A stretch of 64,000 nucleotides of DNA from Echinicola arenosa (GTDB lineage: Bacteria; Bacteroidota; Bacteroidia; Cytophagales; Cyclobacteriaceae). Each line of letters opens with the position of its first letter. Position 1 is the first letter of the stretch. Shown here one piece after another: positions 1 to 7,415 of the stretch. The DNA is taken from contig NZ_JACYTQ010000001.1 in NCBI RefSeq assembly GCF_014841125.1, forward strand, positions 310,001-374,000, written 5' to 3'. The notes under the pieces were generated by a model that worked only from the letters and a program-made list of their open reading frames with translations, did no database searches and was not told the DNA's origin. The position numbers and the translations under genes were made by a program.

Positions 1-480
1 ATTAATCACCAAAGGAACATCACCAAAAAACATGGCCAATCTTAAATACTGAAAACTCCTTATAAACCTAGCTTCCGCCCTAAATCGGGCGTTTAATTCT
101 TCAGAATAAGTAGGATCATTCTCCAGGATATTGTCGCTGTTTTCCAGAAAGAAATTGACCGCTCGTATACACCTGTAACTCGCATCCCATTGAGTATTGA
201 AATATGCTGTTTCTGAATTATGCTCACTTTTTTCAATTGTGGAGAAATGTGAAAGCCCTAGATTTTCAAACGCTATGTCTGTTACCTTGTCAAGGTATAT
301 TTCAGTATAATCCGGTAAATATCCATATATACCATTAAGCGAATACTCAGCATCTTTCTGGGAAAGCCAGAATGTACTTCTATTCAGGTTATTCACAGGT
401 TCCGTATTCAGTATATCCTCACACCCCATCAGCAGGGAGAATGACATCATTATTACTGTTTTATAAAGTATGTTTTTCAT
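1..480 (-). CDS. SusD/RagB-family outer-membrane lipoprotein, partial (C-terminus beyond window)
   Basis: The first 160 codons of a SusD-like nutrient-binding lipoprotein are visible; the frame stays open to the window edge. The product begins MKNILYKTVI and has a lipobox ending in MGC at about residue 20, so it should be lipid-anchored on the outer membrane. The later segment with 'NARFRAEARFIRSFQYLRLAMFFGDVPL' character (split here as NARFRAEARF then IRSFQYLRLAMFFGDVPL) is the TPR-like helical signature of SusD proteins. The ATG at 480 lies 24 bp after the stop of the upstream SusC gene, so the two are almost certainly cotranscribed and form one surface importer. The substrate cannot be told from this part. 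Confidence 0.9.
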   Translation of the reverse strand, partial: MKNILYKTVIMMSFSLLMGCEDILNTEPVNNLNRSTFWLSQKDAEYSLNGIYGYLPDYTEIYLDKVTDIAFENLGLSHFSTIEKSEHNSETAYFNTQWDASYRCIRAVNFFLENSDNILENDPTYSEELNARFRAEARFIRSFQYLRLAMFFGDVPLVIN

Positions 481-504
481 TGTTTCTTCTGTTTAGTTCT
501 ACCT

Positions 505-3500
505 TTAAAAATTCATGTTCAATCCAAAAACATAAGTTTTCAAAGGAGGATGATACAATGCTCTTCCGGCAGGTGCTTCTGCATCCACTCCCCAATCATT
601 GAGTTTTGAAAAAGTAAGTAAATTCGTTCCTCCTACATAAACCCTCATTTTTCCAATGCCGATTTTATCGATTATCTCCAATGGAATATTATAGCCCAAT
701 TGAAGGTTTTTCACCCTTAAATAAGCCCCATTGATGACCCACCAATCACTGGATCCTATGTTGCGGGAATTCTGCTTTTCGGGTCTAGGGAACCGAGCAT
801 CTGGATTATCCTCAGTCCAATAATCTGTACCTTGCTCCAGAGCAAACCCAAACCAACTAACATTCTCAATAAAAGCCCCTTCCATTTTAAAATCCTGATC
901 TAATACTCCTTGCAACTGCAGGTTGAAGTCAAAATTCTTCCAGTTCAAATTGATATTGGTACCATAAGTATATCTTGGAATAGTAGAGCCTATCATCTTA
1001 TAGTCTGATGCATTAATTAGCCCATCTGCTTGATCCGGTATTCCATCTCCATTTGTATCTACTGTGAGCTGATCAATATATTTGATATCACCTGGTTGGG
1101 AAAGAGAAGAAATAGTGGGGTAGCCAGACTCAAAATCCTGTTGGGTCAACAAACCATCTGTTTCATATCCAAACAAATAATTCATCTCATAGCCTTCATC
1201 AATTCTAGTATTCCCAATGGTATATGGACCAGTTCCTTCCAAATCCAATACTTTATTTTTGACATCAGCCATATTGAAATTAATGGAGTATTTTAAGGCA
1301 TTGTCGTAGTTTTTATAACCTACTTGGAATTCCCAACCTTTATTTTCCACCGATCCGGCATTAGTTGCCTGAGGGGACAAACCTACCGTACCTGGAATAG
1401 GTAAATTCAACAAAATATCCTCTGTAGTCTTCTTATACCAATCGAAACTCAGTTCCAGCCTATTGTCTAACAAAGAAATATCCACTCCGACATTTGCTTG
1501 TCTAACCGTTTCCCAAGTCAAATCATCACTTGCCAGATCAGTTTGGGTCACACCTGTCGCTATCTGATCATTAAACACATAAGCATTGGAAAGAACCAAA
1601 TTTTCATAATAAGTATAAAGCCCTATGTTTTGATTTCCTGCCTCACCAAATGAACCTCTAAGTTTAAAGAAATTAACGGTCCCTTCTAAGTTATCCCAAA
1701 ACGGTTCATCGGAAATGATCCATCCGGCTGAAATCGATGGGAAAAATGCGAATCTGTTTTCCTTGGAAAACCGGGAAGATCCATCATACCTCCCATTTAG
1801 TTCTACCAAATACTTGCTCTTATATGAATATCCAACCCTACCAAAAAAGGACATCAATCCCCATTCTGTAATATTACTTGAAATAGTCCTGTTTTCAGGA
1901 TCGCTTTGATCCAAACCACGGATTTCATTGTTGTAAAAATTCCTTCCACTAGCATATAATGAATTATAATCATTGGCTATTTGAGAGTACCCTAAAAGCG
2001 CATTGATCTTGTTATCTCCTATTTCAAGGTTATAATCCAAGGTATTGTTCCAAGTTATCTGAGTCGTATTCTGGTTGTTTTCAGAAAGGCTATTGACCAA
2101 ATTATTCCTTAACACATTCTCTGTAAAATAATCCCTTATTTCATAAGTTGGAGTATTGGTGGAAGTTTCCTGCTGGGTATATTCTATTCCAAATTGAGAA
2201 GTGAAATTCAAGTTTGGAAGGATCCTGTAATTGGCCATTAGGTTGCCTACCAAATAATTGATTTTTTCATTCAGCATACCCGAGACATCAGGGTCTCCCC
2301 AAAACAGAGGGCTGTGTCTTTGGGCACTTAGTCCGTATCTCCCGTCAGGATAATAAGGGACAGCAAATTGACTTCCATGAGTCATCTGTGCATAAATATT
2401 ATCCGTATTTGATCGATCCCGTTTACTATGCATCACCCTTAGATCTGCTTTGACCCCAAAGGATTCAGAGAAAGTAATGTCATTATTGATTCTAAACTGA
2501 TATCTTTTGAATTCCCTATTTTTAAAAACAGACTTTTGGTCTTGAAAATTAAAGCTTGCCAATGTCTTGACCATTTCATTGCCTCCCGAAACAGACAAAG
2601 AGTGGTTTTGAAGTGGAGCATTATCATTTAAGGCGACATCAAACCATATATTTGGTAGGGGAAAGTTTAAAGGATCAGTACCTGCTACTGTGGTGGAAAT
2701 ATCCTCATCCGACCAAGCTGGAGCTGTTCCCTGGTTGACACGGGCAAGATTATCCAATCTCATGTAGGACTCCGTATCCATGTGCTCAGGTTTATTGGTT
2801 AGGTTCTGAAGCTCCATCGTCCCACTATAAGAAACTTGGATTTTGCCTTTCTCTCCCCTTTTTGTAGTTATCAAAATAACACCATTTGCAGCCCGTGAAC
2901 CATAAATAGCTGTAGAAGCAGCGTCTTTTAGTACAGAAACACTTTGTATATCATAAGGGTTGATCTCGTTTAATCTTTGTTCAATGCCATCTACAATCAC
3001 TAAAGGATCATTATTACCAGTTGAAGTATAACCTCTAATTCTTATACTGGCATTTTGTGTACCCGGCTCACCTCCTAGATCCATAACGGTCAATCCTGGT
3101 ATCATTCCTTGAAGATTAGTGGACATATTTCGGGCAGGCCTCTCTATCAACTCATCTCCCTTTATGGAACCTACAGCACTGATGAGATCCTCTTTCTTAC
3201 TGGTGCCATAACCTACTACGACCACCTCTTGCAGGCTTTCCATGTCCTGTTCCAAAGTAATGCTAATGATGGATTGATTTTGGATTTCATGCTCTTGTAC
3301 CTGAAAGCCCACAAAACTAAAGACTAAGACATCGCCTACCGCAGCATCAATAGTATATTTGCCATCTAAATCAGTTACCGTACCAATTTCTTTGTTTTTG
3401 ACCTTAACAGTAACACCTGGAAGGGGCAACCCATCCTCCCCTGAAAGCACAGTTCCTGTGATCTCTTTTAGCAAATCATCCAAAATTTCTTCTATACGTT

Positions 3501-3873
3501 CCTCTCCTGAATTTCTACCAGTTACATGGATATTATCATTAATCCTAACAAACTTGAGTTGTGTTTGACTGGAAATTTCTCCAAGAATCTTCGATAGACT
3601 TGTTTCAGCTAAATTAAGGTCTACCTTAATCTTTTTAACCTTAAGGTAATCTTCATTATAAGTAAAGCGCAGCTTACTTTTCTCTTCTAGTTCTTTAAAA
3701 ACCGTTTCCAACGCAGTCTGTTCTACTTTGATAGAAACTTTAATGTGATCAATGCTTCGTTGTGCATTGCTTGTATTGGCCAGCAGTACAGTGTTAAAAA
3801 ACAGCTGTATAATAAAGCCATATACGAAATATTTGGATAGCATAATGATTTGCCTGAGTATTGATTTTTCCAT
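505..3873 (-). CDS. SusC/RagA TonB-dependent outer-membrane transporter with STN signalling domain
   Basis: About 1122 residues from the ATG at 3873 (MEKSILRQII). The frame is open upstream to 3942, but the added residues do not look like a signal peptide. Order of domains: hydrophobic leader, STN domain at about residues 45-110 (AQRSIDHIKVSI onward), carboxypeptidase-like CarboxypepD_reg domain at about 140-215 (GLPLPGVTVKVKN), a TonB-box-like VVVVGYGTSKKEDL, plug domain, then the 22-strand barrel. STN domains pass a substrate signal to FecR. The upstream gene is a FecR anti-sigma factor and the one before it an ECF sigma factor, so the three should form an autoregulatory surface-signalling cassette. 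The downstream SusD is its lid partner. Substrate unknown. Confidence 0.93.
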   Translation of the reverse strand: MEKSILRQIIMLSKYFVYGFIIQLFFNTVLLANTSNAQRSIDHIKVSIKVEQTALETVFKELEEKSKLRFTYNEDYLKVKKIKVDLNLAETSLSKILGEISSQTQLKFVRINDNIHVTGRNSGEERIEEILDDLLKEITGTVLSGEDGLPLPGVTVKVKNKEIGTVTDLDGKYTIDAAVGDVLVFSFVGFQVQEHEIQNQSIISITLEQDMESLQEVVVVGYGTSKKEDLISAVGSIKGDELIERPARNMSTNLQGMIPGLTVMDLGGEPGTQNASIRIRGYTSTGNNDPLVIVDGIEQRLNEINPYDIQSVSVLKDAASTAIYGSRAANGVILITTKRGEKGKIQVSYSGTMELQNLTNKPEHMDTESYMRLDNLARVNQGTAPAWSDEDISTTVAGTDPLNFPLPNIWFDVALNDNAPLQNHSLSVSGGNEMVKTLASFNFQDQKSVFKNREFKRYQFRINNDITFSESFGVKADLRVMHSKRDRSNTDNIYAQMTHGSQFAVPYYPDGRYGLSAQRHSPLFWGDPDVSGMLNEKINYLVGNLMANYRILPNLNFTSQFGIEYTQQETSTNTPTYEIRDYFTENVLRNNLVNSLSENNQNTTQITWNNTLDYNLEIGDNKINALLGYSQIANDYNSLYASGRNFYNNEIRGLDQSDPENRTISSNITEWGLMSFFGRVGYSYKSKYLVELNGRYDGSSRFSKENRFAFFPSISAGWIISDEPFWDNLEGTVNFFKLRGSFGEAGNQNIGLYTYYENLVLSNAYVFNDQIATGVTQTDLASDDLTWETVRQANVGVDISLLDNRLELSFDWYKKTTEDILLNLPIPGTVGLSPQATNAGSVENKGWEFQVGYKNYDNALKYSINFNMADVKNKVLDLEGTGPYTIGNTRIDEGYEMNYLFGYETDGLLTQQDFESGYPTISSLSQPGDIKYIDQLTVDTNGDGIPDQADGLINASDYKMIGSTIPRYTYGTNINLNWKNFDFNLQLQGVLDQDFKMEGAFIENVSWFGFALEQGTDYWTEDNPDARFPRPEKQNSRNIGSSDWWVINGAYLRVKNLQLGYNIPLEIIDKIGIGKMRVYVGGTNLLTFSKLNDWGVDAEAPAGRALYHPPLKTYVFGLNMNF

Positions 3874-3948
3874 ACTTTTAATCAGTTTTAAGTAAACACA
3901 TTGCTTGAAATTAGCCTTTGTAAGGATCGCCAAATCGGACAAAGGCTG

Positions 3949-3979
3949 GAAGGCAGTGCATGATTTGTGCGCTGCCTTC
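3949..3979 (-). terminator. Hairpin between fecR and susC (attenuator-like)
   Basis: An 8-bp perfect stem GAAGGCAG (3949-3956) pairs with CTGCCTTC (3972-3979), and inner TGCA/TGC(G) bases can extend it. It sits in the gap between the FecR stop and the SusC start. No long T-run follows on the minus strand, so it may attenuate or protect mRNA and may not fully terminate transcription. A hairpin lies at the equivalent place in the second sigma/FecR/SusC cassette at 30743-30773. Confidence 0.55.
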
Positions 3980-4021
3980 TCATTTCAGCTACTATTGTAA
4001 AAACTTTGCTTCATGTTTTTT

Positions 4022-5032
4022 TTATTTTGGGTTATTGATAATTACTTTCTTTCCTTCTATGATGTAGTCGAACTTGGAAGTGATGCTTATTCCTTCCAAA
4101 ACCTTCTCCAATGGCTCATTATAATAAACACCTGTGTAGGACCATTTATGGTCAAATTGCCCTCCCCCTTGAATTTTCACCCCGTACCAACTTTCTATTT
4201 TCTCTTTGATTTCTTCGAAATTATTATGCTTAAAAACAAGATATTTGTCCTTCCAACCTATCACTTCTAATGGATCGAATTCTTTTTTCACAATCTTCCC
4301 CCCTTCTTCCATAATTAGCATTTCTTTTGGCTTCATCAGGATTTTATTTCCGGTTGGATCTTCCACTTTTACTTTCCCGGTGACTAGGGCAATAGTAAAA
4401 TTTTCGCTTTGCTTTATATTAAAAGTAGTTCCTAAAACTGTAATGTTATTTCCTCCGGCGCTGATAACAAAAGGCTTGGCTTTGTCTTCTGCTACCTCAA
4501 AAAAAGCTTCTCCTGTCAATTTCACAGAACGAACGGAATCATTGAAGTGCTCTGGGAATTGCAAAGAACTTTCAGAATTTAGATGAACTACAGTTCCATC
4601 GGATAATGTAAGTACTGATTTAATTCCGGATGGATTTTCCCGGATCACTAACTCTTCATTTATCCTATTTTCCTCATTGGGCTGTTTGATTACACTATAT
4701 CCCAAATAAAAACAGCTAACGACTAATGTTACTGCTGCTATATTTTTTAACCATGACCAGTTTATCGTTTTCGTTTCTGTGGGGTCAGAAATGTCTTTTG
4801 CTACCACAGCTTCATAGATATCTGTGTAAAGTTGATCAGAAATAATTTCCTCCTCTCCATAATTTACCGAGCGGATAAAATCTCTGGCCATAAGTATTTG
4901 TTGTTTTTTTTCTGGGTGATTTTCACACCATTTTTTCCAAAAGTGATCCGTTTGTTCGTCAGGGGATAAAATCCATCGAATAAAGAATTCATCTTTTAAA
5001 AAGTCTTCTGTATCGTAATCTGTGTATTTCAT
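4022..5032 (-). CDS. FecR-family anti-sigma factor
   Basis: About 336 residues from the ATG at 5032 (MKYTDYDTED); the frame extends 7 codons further. The N-terminal cytoplasmic region (about 1-85) includes FFIRWILSPDEQTDHFWKKW, the usual sigma-binding part. One membrane segment lies at about 97-115 (IAAVTLVVSCFYLGYSVI). The periplasmic FecR domain follows (SVLTLSDGTVVHLNSESSL, GEAFFEVAEDKAKPFVI), then a C-terminal DUF4974-type domain (FKHNNFEEIKEKIESWYGV). It should hold the ECF sigma factor encoded just upstream and release it when the STN domain of the downstream SusC signals ligand. The gene order sigma, fecR, susC, susD is the standard Bacteroidota arrangement. Confidence 0.92.
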   Translation of the reverse strand: MKYTDYDTEDFLKDEFFIRWILSPDEQTDHFWKKWCENHPEKKQQILMARDFIRSVNYGEEEIISDQLYTDIYEAVVAKDISDPTETKTINWSWLKNIAAVTLVVSCFYLGYSVIKQPNEENRINEELVIRENPSGIKSVLTLSDGTVVHLNSESSLQFPEHFNDSVRSVKLTGEAFFEVAEDKAKPFVISAGGNNITVLGTTFNIKQSENFTIALVTGKVKVEDPTGNKILMKPKEMLIMEEGGKIVKKEFDPLEVIGWKDKYLVFKHNNFEEIKEKIESWYGVKIQGGGQFDHKWSYTGVYYNEPLEKVLEGISITSKFDYIIEGKKVIINNPK

Positions 5033-5083
5033 AATTATTAGGGTCGAGATCATTAAGGTACTTTTAGCTTCTTTTCTTAATTC

Positions 5084-5671
5084 TTAAATTTTAAAAAGAG
5101 ACCTTAAACTGCTTAAAGCACGGTAAACTAACTTTCTTGCTGATTTTACATCCTTAAAATCCATTATGTTAGCAATTTCTTTATAAGAAAGTTCTTCACG
5201 GTAAAGTAGAAGTAATGCTTTACGCTGTCTTGAAGGTAGTTTTGCCATAGCCTCTTCAAGCTCCTTTTTTCTCAGATTGGCATGTTCTTCATTAATCATT
5301 CTCGTTTCATGACTAATTACTATAGGAAAAAAGCTATCGCTATTGTCTAAAGATTCATATTCATATGCATGGCTTTTCTTGATGCTGCGCATAAGATCCC
5401 GATACATAATTTTAAATAAATAGCCTTTTATATTACTAACTTCAGGGAGCTTCTCCCTCTTTATGCGCAAATCCATGAAAATAGTCTGGATGCAATCTTT
5501 TACGAGACTTTTATCTTTACACAATTGGTATCCATAATTGAATAAAGCGGGGATATATTTTCTGTAAATATAGTTGAATGCGGCTTCTTCCCCCTGTTTA
5601 AAGGATTTCCATATCTCCGCATCAGATTGACTACAATACACCACCATTATCTGGCGGTGATGGAGTTCCAT
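5084..5671 (-). CDS. ECF-type RNA polymerase sigma-70 factor
   Basis: About 195 residues if started at the ATG at 5671 (MELHHRQIMV). Other in-frame starts are 5725 and 5647; the open frame reaches 5746. Region 2 is visible as WKSFKQGEEAAFNYIYRKY, then DCIQTIFMDLRIKREKL and the RDLMRSIKKS core-binding part. Region 4 is LPSRQRKALLLLYREELSYKEIANIM with a helix-turn-helix ending in ALSSLRSLFKI. This is the Bacteroidota ECF sigma family linked to FecR/SusC signalling. It lies 51 bp upstream of fecR, same strand, and probably drives transcription of the susC operon that follows. Confidence 0.92.
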   Translation of the reverse strand: MELHHRQIMVVYCSQSDAEIWKSFKQGEEAAFNYIYRKYIPALFNYGYQLCKDKSLVKDCIQTIFMDLRIKREKLPEVSNIKGYLFKIMYRDLMRSIKKSHAYEYESLDNSDSFFPIVISHETRMINEEHANLRKKELEEAMAKLPSRQRKALLLLYREELSYKEIANIMDFKDVKSARKLVYRALSSLRSLFKI

Positions 5672-6010
5672 CAAGGAGAGACCTTCGTGGTGTTTTAGGT
5701 TATTGTATATTTTGGGTTTTTTCATATAATCATTATGACATAACAATTATCCTGTCATATATAAGTGCACAAATAAGTCTAAAAGCACCCAGACATTTTT
5801 GTTATTTTAAAAATTAATACAAAACCTTATACCTATTTACATTAGTTTCATAAAATAGTTATTGGAAAATAATCATTTTAATCCCCCCTATCTATTTGCA
5901 ATTTGTAATTATGAATATTTATTCTTTTTAGTCAATCTCAATTAAAGATAAATAGAACCATAAATTTCCAATTATCCGGCCCGAAAAACAGTTGATCAAC
6001 CAATGAGCTA

Positions 6011-6537
6011 TTAGCATTGAATTCTTGCCAAATGCCATAAGAAGCTGATGTGGTATGCACTACCTGATTCGCATTTATTTGAAAAAATTGATGTTATTGC
6101 ATGAAGAAATTCCAGAAGGTGCCTTTCCGTAGTTTTGTAGTTTTTCAGGGTACCTTCAGCTAGAATGCCTATGTTATTTTTATTGTGAAAATCAACAAGT
6201 TCCATCAGTGTATGCTCCTCTTCCTCAATTCCCAAAAACCTGTTTTTTATTGCTTCAGGGGTAAAATTCTTTTTTCAATAAACAGCTCTTGATAGCATTC
6301 CAGAATTCTCGAACGCATGTAATCCTGATAGCGATTTGCGAACCTGGACTCTGGATTAATGCCTTTAACCCTTCCTTTTCCAAAATCCCATTCTGGTCGG
6401 GAAATTACTTTGTTTGCAGAAATCTCAATTCTCTTTCCATTAACCGTAACCCTTGCCACAAGAGGGGAAAGCCCTCTTTTATTAACTTTGGAAGACTTAA
6501 TAACAAACTGAATACCAAGTGTTTTAACGTTTTTCAT
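6011..6537 (-). pseudogene. Decayed tyrosine integrase, copy A (N-terminal part only)
   Basis: The ATG at 6537 opens a 96-codon frame starting MKNVKTLGIQFVIKSSKVNK, the Arm DNA-binding domain of Bacteroidota tyrosine recombinases (VARVTVNGKRIEISANKVIS, then YMRSRILECYQELFIEKR). A frameshift near 6250 moves the reading frame, which continues as GIEEEEHTLMELVDFHNKNN and GTLKNYKTTERHLLEFL (6011-6235), the SAM-like core-binding domain. After LLEFL the sequence diverges from the family and stops; the catalytic domain with its R-H-R-Y residues is missing. A second copy, broken differently, lies at 51569-52262. The gene starts just downstream of a tRNA-Pro 3' fragment (6803-6826), the normal position for a tRNA-targeting integrase. 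Confidence 0.85.
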
Positions 6538-6670
6538 ACAATTTTAAGTTAACTTGGAACCTTTAAAAAAGGGTCTCAAAACCCATTTTTTCTAGGTCAT
6601 TTCGGCCTAAAAACACCCCAAAATCAATATCAGGAACAACCTATAAATCAACAACTTAAAACCTAAAACA

Positions 6671-6742
6671 GGACCCAAAATAGAAAATTAAATTGGGTCA
6701 CCGAATAGGTCCCATTTTCTTTGAAATTGTATGTGGTTTTTT
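6671..6742. repeat. 72-bp identical direct repeat, left copy
   Basis: This non-coding stretch between integrase copy A and the tRNA-Pro fragment matches 52398-52469 base for base by eye, starting GGACCCAAAATAG and ending TGGTTTTTT. Weaker similarity extends from there into the integrase gene. It belongs to the duplicated end of the integrated elements. Confidence 0.85.
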
Positions 6743-6769
6743 ATAACACAAAAAAACCACATACAATTT
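6723..6769. terminator. Long near-perfect inverted repeat
   Basis: AAATTGTATGTGGTTTTTT is followed by a short loop (ATAACAC) and then its complement AAAAAACCACATACAATTT, giving a stem of about 19 bp. On either strand it would make a strong terminator-like hairpin. The right-hand element end (52.45 kb) has the left arm but a different right arm (the tRNA-Pro terminator), so this palindrome was probably made when the two ends were joined. Confidence 0.65.
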
Positions 6770-6826
6770 GAAGGGTTTTGGTGGGAATTGCACCCCATTT
6801 TGTCGGAGTGGAGGGATTCGAACCCA
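6761..6826. repeat. att-like direct repeat, left copy, with a 24-nt tRNA-Pro 3' fragment
   Basis: These 66 bp match 52501-52566 with two mismatches. Bases 6803-6826 equal the last 24 nt of the tRNA-Pro gene (acceptor strand, discriminator and most of the T arm, minus strand). Beyond 6826 the similarity stops abruptly, so this is not a functional tRNA. It is the partial tRNA left at the distal end of an element that integrated into the 3' end of tRNA-Pro. Confidence 0.85.
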
Positions 6827-6983
6827 TACTTACAAATAACTATAAATCAATTAGTTAACCTTATTAAAAATTATTCTGTCTTTTAATTGCTCTCAATTTT
6901 ATTTTAAGCCCCATATTTTTCCATTATACGAAAAGTAAATAGACATTATCGAACTCTCAAATAGATTCGTATTTTGATGATAA

Positions 6984-7037
6984 AATAAAAAAAGGGCCTT
7001 AAAGCCCTCCTTCATCTGCGAAGGAATAGTATCCCTC
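6984..7037 (-). repeat. radC 3' tail and terminator, displaced copy
   Basis: About 54 bp nearly identical to the end of the radC pseudogene (27306-27358). On the minus strand it encodes GYYSFADEGGL and a stop, then a GGGC...GCCC hairpin with a run of seven T, a rho-independent terminator. Upstream of GYYSF the sequence is not radC but a truncated GH20 gene, so a recombination or insertion joined the two. The terminator now ends the sialic acid operon. Confidence 0.8.
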
Positions 7038-7415
7038 TAAGATTATAGACTTCCTTTTTCATTCCTGGTATTTCCTCCACTTTAATAGGCAAGCCGTGCT
7101 ATTTAGATGAGCAGAAGCCTTTTTCTCTGATAATATCTTGGTACTCGTTCTGTATAGACTCAATGTTTATTGCTTCTCCATACAATTTCAGACCATCAAC
7201 GATGACTCTTCCACAATCTTCCCATACAATCGAGTCAGGATAAGGTATTAATTTCACGGGAGCTTCCTTTAGTTCTCGCCCCCCTTTTTGGTGACGAACC
7301 TTGTGGATATGTCATCTTTTTGCCCTAACACCTGCAAGTGAATTCCTATAAAAAGGTGCATTAAAAATGTAATTAAGAGAGGTTTGAAAATGATTGGGTT
7401 ATTATAGTTTCTCAT
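7038..7415 (-). pseudogene. Truncated, frameshifted GH20 beta-N-acetylhexosaminidase (N-terminal fragment)
   Basis: An ATG at 7415 overlaps the last 14 nt of the O-acetylesterase gene and starts MRNYNNPIIFKPLLITFLMH, a clear signal peptide. The frame breaks at a six-G tract near 7274; one more G would restore ELKEAPVKLIPYPDSIVWED and VIVDGLKLYGEAINIESIQN, which resemble the N-terminal GH20b domain of beta-hexosaminidases ('P..LIPYP.S'). A TAG stop follows at 7099-7101. In-frame similarity seems to continue to about 7040, where the sequence switches to the radC tail. The (beta/alpha)8 catalytic domain is absent, so there is no enzyme. An intact version would have removed terminal HexNAc after desialylation. 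Family assignment rests on a short segment. Confidence 0.6.

Noticed and set aside
6803-6826. Second tRNA gene at the left att site
   Set aside because: Only the last 24 nt of tRNA-Pro are present; no anticodon or D arm follows.
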